From Nonomuraea spiralis (lineage in GTDB: Bacteria > Actinomycetota > Actinomycetes > Streptosporangiales > Streptosporangiaceae): a stretch of 64,000 bases of DNA. Position 1 is the stretch's first letter. Every line of letters begins with the position of its first letter. The notes below the pieces were generated by a model that saw nothing but the letters and a program-made list of their open reading frames with translations, was not told where the DNA came from and did not search any database. The translations under genes were made by a program, and so were the position numbers. The stretch is from contig NZ_BMRC01000003.1 in the NCBI RefSeq assembly GCF_014648435.1, forward strand, positions 434,001 through 498,000. Direction: 5' to 3'. Shown here one piece after another: positions 7,194 through 14,962 of this stretch.

Positions 7194-8431
7194 TCCCGAT
7201 CCGTCCTGGCCGAGGATTCCGCGGCGGCCCAGGAGAAGATGCCCTTTGCCATGAGCGACTGTTCTCCGGCGGCCCGGGCGGCGAAAACCTGGGCCCTGAC
7301 CCGGTGTGTTCCCGGGTCGTCAGGGGCGGCCAGGGCGGCCATTTCCGCGAGATGTCCGGCGAGTCGTTCGTCGCCTTCGGAAAGGGCTTTGAGCGCCGCG
7401 TCGCAGAGCGCGTTCGGGCCGCCCGCGAGTTCCGCCACGGATTTGGCGAGAACGGCGTCCGGAGCCGGTTTGAGATTGGCCGGGTTGCCGTCGTACCAGC
7501 CGCCGTAGAGGCGCCAGAGATTGCGTACGACGAATTCCGGCTCGTCGTACCGGGCCCGGAGGTAGGGGCGGTCGGAATAACGTTCGGACGGTTTCACGGA
7601 ATGCACGATCTCGTCGAGCCTGGCGCCCGCGTTGAGCAGGTCCAGCGTTTGCGTGATGATCGACTCCAGCCATTCCGCGGTCTCCAACAACGCCTGCCGG
7701 ACGCGGTCGGCGCCGAAGACGGGCGCGCCGTGGCTGGGCAACATGATCTCGGCGTCGAGGGCGGCCATCCGGCGCAGCGCGTGCACCCATTCGCGCGGGT
7801 AGCGCTGCACCTTCTGCGGGTTGCCGCAGTTGGGCGTGACCCAGATGAACAGGTCGCCGGGCAGCAGCAGCCGGTGCTCGCGCACGTAGCCGATGGTGGC
7901 GTCGTCGGTCTCGCCCTTGGCGTGCAGCAGGTCGAAGGTCAGCCCGCCGCGCCGTACGGTCAGCGCGTCGGTGTAGGTCACGTCGGGCCGCCGGTAGTCG
8001 GTGGGCCAGCGGAGACGGGTGTTCTGGAACTGCCGCTGGTTGATCACCGTGTTATAACCATTTGTCAGCACATAACGCTCAAACCGCTCAACAACTGCCT
8101 TATGGGCATAAATTGTGGCTCGTGGGCCGGACTGCTCGAATGGTCCCGTACCGAAGACGTGATCCACGTGACCATGGGAGTAGAACGCGGTGGTCAGCGG
8201 CGCGCGGGACCAGCGGCGTACGTCCTCGTGCAGGCGGGCGGCGGCCCATGGTCCGCTGGTGTCGAAGAGCAGCAGCTCACCCTCGGTCTCGAACGTGATC
8301 GCGTTACCGAATCCGGGCCACCAGCCCACGCCGTTCGTGACAGTCTGGACGCCCTTGCCCTCCATGCCCGTGTCCACGATGCTGTCGTCAGACTCGCCGC
8401 GCCACACCCGGTCCGCGTATTCGATGATCAT
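7166..8431 (-). CDS. MBL-fold metallo-hydrolase, alkyl-sulfatase-like
   Basis: About 421 residues from ATG 8431 (MIIEYADRVWRGE); GGTGGG sits 4 bases upstream, whereas an ATG at 8443 has no room for a ribosome site. The metal motif SHGHVDHVFG (His86-His91), a later KGETDDATI segment and LPSHGAP match the alkyl/aryl-sulfatase branch of the metallo-beta-lactamase superfamily, and the C-terminal half fits the helical dimerisation domain of that branch. Such enzymes hydrolyse sulfate esters, though not all family members do. It is divergent from the NgcEFG-type operon, and a perfect 19-bp inverted repeat lies just upstream of its start. Confidence 0.82.
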   Translation of the reverse strand: MIIEYADRVWRGESDDSIVDTGMEGKGVQTVTNGVGWWPGFGNAITFETEGELLLFDTSGPWAAARLHEDVRRWSRAPLTTAFYSHGHVDHVFGTGPFEQSGPRATIYAHKAVVERFERYVLTNGYNTVINQRQFQNTRLRWPTDYRRPDVTYTDALTVRRGGLTFDLLHAKGETDDATIGYVREHRLLLPGDLFIWVTPNCGNPQKVQRYPREWVHALRRMAALDAEIMLPSHGAPVFGADRVRQALLETAEWLESIITQTLDLLNAGARLDEIVHSVKPSERYSDRPYLRARYDEPEFVVRNLWRLYGGWYDGNPANLKPAPDAVLAKSVAELAGGPNALCDAALKALSEGDERLAGHLAEMAALAAPDDPGTHRVRAQVFAARAAGEQSLMAKGIFSWAAAESSARTDRETPARPEDA

Positions 8432-8446
8432 GTGACCCACCATCCT

Positions 8447-8465
8447 TCTAGAACGACATTCTAGA
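8447..8465. promoter_or_regulatory. perfect inverted repeat upstream of the MBL gene, likely operator
   Basis: TCTAGAACGACATTCTAGA is a 7-5-7 perfect inverted repeat ending 16 bases upstream of the MBL start. The size fits a dimeric TetR- or GntR-type repressor. No regulator gene is adjacent, so the binding protein is unknown. It is not the DasR dre consensus. Confidence 0.55.
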
Positions 8466-8545
8466 TAAGGGATCACGGCAAGGTCACGTCTCGATTGCGC
8501 CCCCTTGACGCGTGTCGGCGGCCGTTCGTACGTTCGGGCAAACGT

Positions 8546-8562
8546 TTAGGAAACTTTCCTAA
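8546..8562. promoter_or_regulatory. perfect inverted repeat upstream of the ngcE-like gene, likely operator
   Basis: TTAGGAAACTTTCCTAA is an 8-1-8 perfect palindrome 22 bases before the ATG of the solute-binding protein gene. Its position and symmetry suggest a sugar-responsive repressor, perhaps ROK or LacI type; no such gene lies nearby. It differs from the DasR site known to control chitin genes in Streptomyces. Confidence 0.6.
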
Positions 8563-8584
8563 CTGATCCTCTTCGGGAGCCCCC

Positions 8585-10033
8585 ATGACCCACCCGGGCG
8601 AGATAACTCGGCGTCAGCTGCTCCGCCGTATCGGCATGACCGCGCTCGTGGCCGGCCCCGGCGCGAGCCTGCTGAGCGCCTGCGCCACCAGCGGCGGTGG
8701 CGGCGACCAGCCCTCGGCGGCGCCCGCCACGTCGATCGCGGCCTCGGCGGACCCCAAGAACCCCTTCGGCGTCGACGCCAAGAAGCCGCTCGAAGTGGTC
8801 ATCTTCAGCGGCGGCTACGGCGACTCCTACGCCAAGGACCTGCACGAAGAGCTGTACAAGAAGGCCTATCCCGGCGTCACGGTCAAGCACACCGCGACCC
8901 AGCAGATCGGCACCCAGCTCCGCCCGCGCATCGTCGGCAACGACATGCCCGACGTGATCAACAACTCCGGCCCCGAGGCGCTCGACCTGGCCGCCCTGGC
9001 GACGGAGGGCCACCTGGCCGACCTGACCCCGCTCTACGACGCGCCCTCGTTCGACGACCCCTCGAAGAAGGTCCGCGACACGATCACCCCGCTCGTGCTG
9101 CAGAACGGCAAGCTCGACGGCAAGGACCTGGTGCTCAACTACACCGTGTCCCACCGGGCGCTCTGGTACAACGCCAAGCTGTTCGCCGCCAAGGGCTGGA
9201 GCGTGCCGAAGACCTGGGCCGAGTTCACCGCGCTCGGCGAGGCGGCCAAGAAGGAGGGCATCACGCTCTTCGCCTACCCGGGCAAGAAGGGCCCGTACTA
9301 CCAGCTCTGGAACGTCCTCTACACGGCCGCCAAGATCGGCGGCAACCAGGTCATCATCGACATCGACAACCTGGTGGACAACGCCTGGCAGAGCGAGGCG
9401 ATGAAGCAGGCGGTCGCCGCCTGGGTGGGCATCCAGCAGAAGTACGGCGACAAGGCGTACCTGGGCCTCGACCACACCCAGACCCAGGTCAAGCAGCTCC
9501 AGAACAAGGTGCTGTTCTACCCGTGCGGCTCCTGGCTCGAGAACGAGATGACCAAGGACATCCCGCTCGACTTCGAGTACGCCATCGCCCCCATCCCCGA
9601 CGTCACCGCCTCCGACAAGATGCCGTACGGCGCGATCCAGGTCGGCGTGGGCGAGAACTTCGTTGTCGCGGCGAAGGGCAAGAACCCGCAGGGCGGCATG
9701 GAGTACCTGCGGCTCATGTTGTCGAAGGAGGGCGCGGCGGGCTTCACCAAGAAGACCAACAACCTCACGGTCGTGACCGGCGCCGCCGACAGCTCCGGGT
9801 TCCCGCCCGGCCTGGTCAGCGCCTCCAAGGCGCAGGACGCGGCCGGCGAGAACATCATCACCGACGCCCGGTTCGAGGGCTGGTACAAGGAGCTGTTCGA
9901 CTACGGCTGGGAGCAGACCAATGTGCTGATGTCCGGCCGTATCACCGCCGACGAATTCTGCTCCCGCATGCAGAAGAAGGCCGACGACATCAAGAAGGAC
10001 GACTCCGTCACCAAGCAGACGCGGAGCGCCTGA
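8585..10033 (+). CDS. ngcE: NgcE-like N-acetylglucosamine/chitobiose ABC transporter binding lipoprotein
   Basis: A 482-residue extracellular lipoprotein. The signal has a twin-arginine-like RRQLLRRIG stretch and lipobox LLSAC with Cys33. The mature part resembles NgcE of streptomycetes: NPFGVDAKKPLEVVIFSGG, TQQIGTQLRPRI, DDPSKKVRDT, LDHTQTQVK and GGMEYLRLMLSKEGA correspond in order to that family. It would capture N-acetylglucosamine or chitobiose and deliver it to the two permeases encoded immediately downstream. No ATPase gene is present; MsiK-type shared ATPases usually serve such importers. GGGAG lies 6 bases before the ATG. The exact ligand is inferred from the family. Confidence 0.85.
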   Translation: MTHPGEITRRQLLRRIGMTALVAGPGASLLSACATSGGGGDQPSAAPATSIAASADPKNPFGVDAKKPLEVVIFSGGYGDSYAKDLHEELYKKAYPGVTVKHTATQQIGTQLRPRIVGNDMPDVINNSGPEALDLAALATEGHLADLTPLYDAPSFDDPSKKVRDTITPLVLQNGKLDGKDLVLNYTVSHRALWYNAKLFAAKGWSVPKTWAEFTALGEAAKKEGITLFAYPGKKGPYYQLWNVLYTAAKIGGNQVIIDIDNLVDNAWQSEAMKQAVAAWVGIQQKYGDKAYLGLDHTQTQVKQLQNKVLFYPCGSWLENEMTKDIPLDFEYAIAPIPDVTASDKMPYGAIQVGVGENFVVAAKGKNPQGGMEYLRLMLSKEGAAGFTKKTNNLTVVTGAADSSGFPPGLVSASKAQDAAGENIITDARFEGWYKELFDYGWEQTNVLMSGRITADEFCSRMQKKADDIKKDDSVTKQTRSA

Positions 10034-10037
10034 GCAC

Positions 10038-10955
10038 ATGGAGCGGTTGCGCAAGTACGGATTCGTGATCGGGTTCCTGGCCGTCCCGGTCGCGCTTTAC
10101 ACGGTCTTCGTGATCAGCCCTTATGTTCAGGCGTTCCAGCTCTCCCTGACGAGCTGGAACGGCGTCAGCTCGGTCGTCCGCTACGTGGGCCTGGACAATT
10201 TCGGCCGGTTGTTCGACGACGACACTTTCTGGCAGGCCCTGCGTAATCACGGGATTCTCCTGCTCGTGCTGCCGCTCCTGACGATCGTCATCGCGTTGTT
10301 CCTGTCGTTCCTGCTGAATCTCGGCGGCGGCACCCGGGGCGCGGGAATGCGCGGGGTCTGGGGGTCGAATTTCTACCGGGTGGTGTTCTTCTTCCCCCAG
10401 GTTCTCGCCGTGGCCGTGGTCGGCGTGTTGTTCCAGGCCATCTACCGTCCCGACGAGGACGGCGTGATCAACGGCACGCTGGCCAGGTTCGGGCTCGGCG
10501 AGCCCATCGGCTGGCTCACCGAGCCGGGCCTGGCGCTGTGGTCGATCATCGCGGTGATGGTCTGGCAGGCCGTCGGCTTCTACGTGGTGCTGTTCTCGGC
10601 CGGCATGGCCGCCATCCCCAAGGACTACTTCGAGGCCGCCTCGATCGACGGGGCCGGCCGCGTGCGGCTGTTCTTCTCGATCACGCTGCCGCTGCTGCGG
10701 GACACCCTCCAGGTCGGCTGGATCTACCTGGGCATCGCGGCCTTCGACGGCTTCGCGCTGATCCAGGTGCTGGCGGGGGACCGGGGCGAGCCCGACGGGT
10801 CCACCACCATCCTGCCCATCACCATCTACAAGACCGCCTTCGACTACCACAAGGTGGGTTACGCCTCGGCGATGGGCGTCGTGCTGTTCTTCCTGACCGT
10901 GACGTTCGCCGTGCTGACGCTCCGTACGACCAGGCGTGAAAGGGTTGAGCTCTGA
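10038..10955 (+). CDS. ngcF: sugar ABC transporter permease, NgcF-like
   Basis: A 305-residue membrane protein of the MalF/UgpA type with about six transmembrane helices. The EAA loop that docks the ATPase is EAASIDGAGRVRLFFSITLP. It begins 4 bases after the binding-protein stop, and its TGA overlaps the ATG of the second permease (TGATG at 10953-10957), so the three genes form one coupled operon. Assignment to the NgcEFG system follows from the neighbouring NgcE-like lipoprotein; by itself the sequence only shows a CUT1 carbohydrate permease. Confidence 0.87.
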   Translation: MERLRKYGFVIGFLAVPVALYTVFVISPYVQAFQLSLTSWNGVSSVVRYVGLDNFGRLFDDDTFWQALRNHGILLLVLPLLTIVIALFLSFLLNLGGGTRGAGMRGVWGSNFYRVVFFFPQVLAVAVVGVLFQAIYRPDEDGVINGTLARFGLGEPIGWLTEPGLALWSIIAVMVWQAVGFYVVLFSAGMAAIPKDYFEAASIDGAGRVRLFFSITLPLLRDTLQVGWIYLGIAAFDGFALIQVLAGDRGEPDGSTTILPITIYKTAFDYHKVGYASAMGVVLFFLTVTFAVLTLRTTRRERVEL

Positions 10956-11809
10956 TGGCTTCGCGTGGAGCGGGCAGGCCGCGCCCCGGCGTGCTGAGCG
11001 GGCTCTCCCATGTGGCCCTGGCCGTCTGGGCCCTGCTGATCATCCTGCCGCTGCTGTGGACGTTCCTGGCCTCGTTCAAGACCAACACCGAGATCTTCGG
11101 CGACCCGCTCCAGCTCCCCGGGGCGCTGCGGCTGGACGCCTGGGGCCGGGCCTGGGACAAGGCGCACGTCGGGCAGTACATGCTGAACACGGTCATCGTC
11201 GTGTTCTTCGGCACGGCGGGCACGATGTTGTTCGGCTCGATGGCGGCGTACGTGCTGGCGCGCTACAACTTCATCGGCGGCAAGCTGATCTACTACTACT
11301 TCGTCGCCGGTCTGGCCTTCCCCATCTTCCTGGCGCTCGGGCCGCTGTTCTTCGTCGTCAAGCAGTTCGGGCTGCTCGACTCGCACATCGGCCTGATCAT
11401 CGTCTACATCGCGTACTCGCTGCCCTTCACGATCTTCTTCCTGGCCGCGTTCTTCCGTACGCTGCCCGAGGCGGTCGCCGAGGCGGCGCTGATCGACGGC
11501 GCCTCGCACACCCGGACGTTCTTCCAGATCATGGTCCCGATGGCCAAGCCCGGCCTGGTCAGCATCACGATCTTCAACGTCCTGGGGCAGTGGAACCAGT
11601 ACCTGCTGCCCCTGGCGCTGATGGGCGGCGCGCCGGAGAAGTGGCCGCTGACCCTCGGCATCGCCAGGATCTCCACCCGGGCCGGCTACGAGGCGGACTG
11701 GCCGGGCCTGTTCGCCGCGCTCAGCATGACCATCCTGCCGGTGATGATCATCTACATCATCTTCCAGCGGCAGATCCAGTCGGGGCTCAGCTCCGGGGCG
11801 CTGAAGTGA
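10955..11809 (+). CDS. ngcG: sugar ABC transporter permease, NgcG-like
   Basis: A 284-residue CUT1 permease of the MalG/UgpE type with about six membrane helices and the EAA loop EAALIDGASHTRTFFQIMVP. Its ATG overlaps the stop of the preceding permease by one base. It completes the importer with the NgcE-like lipoprotein; the ATPase must come from elsewhere. A 16-bp palindrome follows 31 bases after the stop. Confidence 0.87.
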   Translation: MASRGAGRPRPGVLSGLSHVALAVWALLIILPLLWTFLASFKTNTEIFGDPLQLPGALRLDAWGRAWDKAHVGQYMLNTVIVVFFGTAGTMLFGSMAAYVLARYNFIGGKLIYYYFVAGLAFPIFLALGPLFFVVKQFGLLDSHIGLIIVYIAYSLPFTIFFLAAFFRTLPEAVAEAALIDGASHTRTFFQIMVPMAKPGLVSITIFNVLGQWNQYLLPLALMGGAPEKWPLTLGIARISTRAGYEADWPGLFAALSMTILPVMIIYIIFQRQIQSGLSSGALK

Positions 11810-11840
11810 GGCCGGGCGGCCGATTCGCCGAACACGTCGC

Positions 11841-11856
11841 GTAGCCGTACGGCTAC
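11841..11856. promoter_or_regulatory. 16-bp perfect palindrome after the ngcG-like gene
   Basis: GTAGCCGTACGGCTAC is a perfect palindrome. It may fold as a 6-bp stem with a GTAC loop and terminate the importer operon, or be an operator for the SOD-like gene that starts 46 bases later. No T-run is present, so I cannot decide. Confidence 0.35.
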
Positions 11857-11902
11857 TCATTAGAGTGAGTGACCTCTCGCCAGCACACCCGGGGGGTTCC
11901 TC

Positions 11903-12448
11903 ATGCGCGCGCCCGCACTCCTGCTCGTCCTGCTCACGACGGCGGCCTGCGCCGGGCCGCCGGCGCCGTTGCAGCAGGTCACCAAGCCGAGCCCCGCGGG
12001 CGCGGTGGCGCTGAGCGGCGCCGGCGAGTTCGGTTCGGACGACACCGCCGCCATCGCCTACGACCGCCGCCTGGCCCCGGCGGGCGCGCTGGCCAGCCTC
12101 ACCGCCGAGTCCGCCGGCGGCACGACCCGCACCTCGCTGGTCGTGGAGGGTTTCCTGCCCAACCGCCACTACGGCGCCCACCTGCACACCGCCGCCTGCG
12201 GCACCGACCCCGACGACGCGGGCGGCCACTACCAGCACGACCCCGGCCACGCCGACCCGGCCAGCGAGGTGTGGCTCGACGTCGCCACCGACGGGTCGGG
12301 CGCGGGCCGCTCGACGGCCCGCCACTCCTGGAGTCTCGACCCCGCGGCCCTGCCGAAGTCGCTGGTCATCCATGCCAAGGCCACCAAGAGGAGCGGCGCC
12401 CACGCGGGCGAGGCGGGTCCGCGGGTGGCCTGCCTGACGCTGCACTAG
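11903..12448 (+). CDS. Cu/Zn superoxide dismutase-like lipoprotein
   Basis: A 181-residue exported protein with a short signal and lipobox ending at Cys16 (TTAAC). The SodC fold is indicated by GAHLHTAACG (Cu ligands His-x-His plus the disulfide Cys), GGHYQHDPGH, SEVWLDVATDGSG, LVIHAKATK with the last Cu histidine, and the terminal RVACLTL cysteine. The zinc-loop ligands of classical SodC are not clear, so it may be a zinc-free variant or a SodC-like protein without dismutase activity. It stands alone between the sugar importer and the LtrA gene, on the cell surface side of the membrane. Confidence 0.75.
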   Translation: MRAPALLLVLLTTAACAGPPAPLQQVTKPSPAGAVALSGAGEFGSDDTAAIAYDRRLAPAGALASLTAESAGGTTRTSLVVEGFLPNRHYGAHLHTAACGTDPDDAGGHYQHDPGHADPASEVWLDVATDGSGAGRSTARHSWSLDPAALPKSLVIHAKATKRSGAHAGEAGPRVACLTLH

Positions 12449-12493
12449 CCGACGGGGGCCGGGGCTGACGCCGTACTAGCCGAAAGCGTGCAT

Positions 12494-12508
12494 AATTACA
12501 CAATTACA
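12494..12508. promoter_or_regulatory. AT-rich direct repeat upstream of ltrA
   Basis: AATTACA occurs twice, 8 bases apart (12494-12500 and 12502-12508), in an otherwise GC-rich region 17 bases before the ltrA-like TTG start. It could be a regulator site or part of the promoter. Confidence 0.3.
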
Positions 12509-12524
12509 TAGTGGAGGTCTCGCG

Positions 12525-13631
12525 TTGACTAGCCGCCAGTGGCAGCCGCCCCGTTTACGGTTGTTCGAACAAGCGACCCGCCGGGCCACCTGGCTGGAGC
12601 TACTCTACGACCTCGTCTTCGTCGTCGCCGTCGCGGAGCTGGCCGACGTGCTCGCCGGCGGCGCCGACGCGGGCCGCGTCCTCACCTTCGTCGGGCTGTT
12701 CGTACCGGTCTGGTGGTGCTGGGCGGGCTACGTCTTCTACGCCAACCGGTTCGACACCGACGACGTCAGCCATCGTCTGCTCGCGTTGCCGCAGATCCTG
12801 GCCGTTGCCACGATGGCGGCCAGTGTCAGCGACATCGAGGAGCGCTCGGCCCTGTTCGCGCTCTCCTACGCCGCCGCCCGGATCCTGCTGATCGTCGCCT
12901 ACGTCCGGGCCGGCCGGCACGTGCCCGAGGCCAGGCCGCTGACCGTGCGTTACGCGGCCGGGTTCACCGTCGCCGCGGCCGTCTGGCTGGCCTCCCTCGC
13001 CGTCGATCCGCCGCAGCGGTACGCGTTCTGGGCCGTCGCGCTGGTGATCGACCTGGCGACGCCGCTGCTCAGCCGCCGCCACCAGAGCAGGCTCCCGCCG
13101 CAGAGCGAGCACCTGCCGGAGCGGTTCGGGCTGTTCGTCGTGATCGTGCTCGGCGAGGTGGTCGCGGCCGTGGTCACCGGGCTCAAGGGGCACGAGGTGA
13201 CCCCGTCCGTGTTGCTGGTCGCCCTGGCCGGGGTGGCCATCGCCATGGCCTTCTGGTGGTTGTACTTCGCCCATGTCGACGAGTCCGTCGTGCTGCGCAC
13301 CAAGCTGGCCGGGCAGGTGTGGGTGTACTCGCACCTGCCGCTGTCGCTGGGGCTGGTGGCGTTCGGCATCGGGATCGAGCACGCGCTCGTGCAGCCGTCC
13401 GGCGCGAGCTGGTCCGTGGGGGTGCCCGCGGCCCTGGTCTTCGCCGTGCTGGGCCTGCAACACCTGTGCTCGGCCGACCGGCGGGCGGGCGCCGTCCGGC
13501 TGGCCGCCGCCGTGCTGACACTCGCCTCGTCCGCGCTGCCCGTCGCGGCGGCGCTGCCGCTCATCCTCCTGTACGGCGCCGCGCAGGTCGCCTACGACCT
13601 GCTGCGCCCCTCCCCGGAAGGCACACCGTGA
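12525..13631 (+). CDS. ltrA: low temperature requirement protein A (LtrA) family membrane protein
   Basis: A 368-residue integral membrane protein beginning at TTG 12525, with GGAGG 8 bases upstream. The N-terminal TWLELLYDLVFVVAVAELADVL block, HxxxRLLALPQILAVATMAAS and ERFGLFVVIVLGEVV are LtrA signatures, and roughly ten hydrophobic helices fill the rest. The family was named for cold growth in Listeria; its biochemical role is unknown. The stop overlaps the GTG of the following NTF2-like gene (GTGA at 13628-13631), so the two are coupled. Confidence 0.88.
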   Translation: MTSRQWQPPRLRLFEQATRRATWLELLYDLVFVVAVAELADVLAGGADAGRVLTFVGLFVPVWWCWAGYVFYANRFDTDDVSHRLLALPQILAVATMAASVSDIEERSALFALSYAAARILLIVAYVRAGRHVPEARPLTVRYAAGFTVAAAVWLASLAVDPPQRYAFWAVALVIDLATPLLSRRHQSRLPPQSEHLPERFGLFVVIVLGEVVAAVVTGLKGHEVTPSVLLVALAGVAIAMAFWWLYFAHVDESVVLRTKLAGQVWVYSHLPLSLGLVAFGIGIEHALVQPSGASWSVGVPAALVFAVLGLQHLCSADRRAGAVRLAAAVLTLASSALPVAAALPLILLYGAAQVAYDLLRPSPEGTP

Positions 13632-13954
13632 CCAAGGACCTGTTCGACCGCCAGCTCGCCGCCATCGCCGACGGCGAGCTGGAGGCCCTGCTCGCCCAGT
13701 ACCACGACGACGCCGTGGTCGTCCGGTTCGACCGGGCCGCGAGGGGCGCCGCCGAGATCCGCGACCTGTTCACCGCTTATTTGGCGGCCGGGCCGCGCGT
13801 GGAGGAGATCACGTCGCTCCGGATCGAGGACGACGTGATCTTCTACAACGCGGTCATGACCGTCGGCGGGAACCGGGTCACCACGTTCGGCACGCTGGTC
13901 GTGCGGGACGGCGCGATCTGGCGCCAGACCGCCGCCGCGCTGCCGCTCACCTGA
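13628..13954 (+). CDS. NTF2/SnoaL-like small protein
   Basis: A 108-residue protein from the GTG overlapping the ltrA stop. Residues 1-100 fit an NTF2-like alpha+beta cone (FDRQLAAIADGELEALLAQYHDDAVVVRFD, then AEIRDLFTAYLAAGPR and several strands). Such proteins bind small ligands or act as cyclases or isomerases; nothing here fixes a substrate. Its stop lies inside a 13-bp tandem repeat that runs into the convergent gene, itself another NTF2-like protein. Confidence 0.75.
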   Translation: MTKDLFDRQLAAIADGELEALLAQYHDDAVVVRFDRAARGAAEIRDLFTAYLAAGPRVEEITSLRIEDDVIFYNAVMTVGGNRVTTFGTLVVRDGAIWRQTAAALPLT

Positions 13955-13996
13955 CCAGCTCACCTGACCAGCTCACCTGATCGGCTCACGTGATCA
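13945..13996. repeat. four copies of a 13-bp tandem repeat across convergent stop codons
   Basis: Units of GCTCACCTGACCA start at 13945, 13958, 13971 and 13984; the last two carry substitutions (…GATCG, CACGTGATCA). The array begins in the last codons of the plus-strand NTF2-like gene and ends in the last codons of the minus-strand one. Confidence 0.85.
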
Positions 13997-14351
13997 GCGA
14001 GGCCATCGGCTGCCAGGGTGCGGCGTCGAAGATCAGCATGATGGCGCTGATCCGGCCGTCGGGGCCGAGCTTGAAGTGCTCGGCCGTGCGCTGTGTCCCG
14101 GCGGGCGTGGCGGTGTGCAGGTCGTAGACGAGCGTCGCCTCCGACTCGCCGTACAGCTCGCTGATCAGGTCGATACCGGTCACCACGCTCACCAGGCTCT
14201 CGATGCCCGCCAGGTGTCCGGTGGGGTCGGCCGAGGAGACGAACGGGCTCCTGAAGGAGAACTCCGCGCCGATCAGCGCCACCGCGGCCGGTACGTCGCC
14301 GCGGAACCTGGCCTCGTGGTAGGCCCTGACCACCTCGCGGGTGCTCGTCAT
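13986..14351 (-). CDS. NTF2-like domain protein (ketosteroid-isomerase-like fold)
   Basis: A 121-residue protein with an NTF2-like layout: N-terminal helices (VVRAYHEARFRGDVPAAVALIG) followed by FRSPF and strands ending in GRISAIMLIFDAAPW. It is the downstream partner of a MarR gene: its ATG overlaps the MarR stop by 4 bp (14348-14351), so they form a two-gene unit. The protein may process or bind a compound sensed by the MarR protein, but no substrate is evident. Confidence 0.78.
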   Translation of the reverse strand: MTSTREVVRAYHEARFRGDVPAAVALIGAEFSFRSPFVSSADPTGHLAGIESLVSVVTGIDLISELYGESEATLVYDLHTATPAGTQRTAEHFKLGPDGRISAIMLIFDAAPWQPMASLIT

Positions 14352-14896
14352 CGTCCCTCCAGATGTGCCGAGAGCCGCTGCTGGTTGTCAGCCAGCCGCA
14401 GGCACAGGTGCCGCAGCGCCGTCAGGTCGGCGGCTGAGAACCCGTGGAACATGGCCCGCATCGCCATCCTGGACGGCGTGCGGAACGCCTCGATCCACGC
14501 CTGGCCCTCGTCGGTGATCACGGCCAGCACCGAACGCCGGTCCCGGCTGTCCTGGACCCGCCGGACCAGGCCGTCGCGTTCCAGGGTGTCCACCAGGCCG
14601 GTGACGTTGCGCGAGCTGACCCCGGCCGCCTGGGCCAGCTCGCCGATGCTGATGCCGTCGCCGGCGCCCGCCGCGCCGAGGCGCAGCAGTACGTCGAGGG
14701 CGCCCGAGCTGAGCCCGCGCCCCTCGCTGCCGTGCGCGCGCATACGTTCGACGGCCTGGTACGCCGTCCGTACGGCGGCGGCGGCCTCGAACTCGGCGGT
14801 GTCGCCGCCGCCGAGGAACTCGCTCATGGCCGCCCTGGCCAGTGGGTCGAAGAAGGAGCCGTCGGGCCCCTGTTCAAATTTATGTACGTCCTTCAC
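14348..14896 (-). CDS. MarR family transcriptional regulator
   Basis: A 182-residue protein with a winged helix: GISIGELAQAAGVSSRNVTGLV (recognition region) followed by LERDGLVRRVQDSRDRRSVLAVIT (wing), the classic MarR signature with the DxRDRR motif. An N-terminal extension of about 60 residues precedes it. The GTG at 14896 is the longest start; an internal ATG (MSEFLGGGD) would shorten it by about 23 residues. It is translationally coupled to the NTF2-like gene and separated from the upstream pirin gene by a strong terminator. Confidence 0.9.
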   Translation of the reverse strand: MKDVHKFEQGPDGSFFDPLARAAMSEFLGGGDTAEFEAAAAVRTAYQAVERMRAHGSEGRGLSSGALDVLLRLGAAGAGDGISIGELAQAAGVSSRNVTGLVDTLERDGLVRRVQDSRDRRSVLAVITDEGQAWIEAFRTPSRMAMRAMFHGFSAADLTALRHLCLRLADNQQRLSAHLEGR

Positions 14897-14918
14897 AATG
14901 AATTTCTACCAGAAAAGA

Positions 14919-14949
14919 CGAAGGCCCGTGCGTGATGCACGGGCCTTCG
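14919..14949 (-). terminator. rho-independent terminator of the pirin gene
   Basis: A perfect 13-bp stem, CGAAGGCCCGTGC / GCACGGGCCTTCG, with a 5-base loop, is followed on the minus strand by TCTTTTCT. It lies 14 bases beyond the pirin stop. Confidence 0.88.
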
Positions 14950-14962
14950 CCGGGGCAGGACG

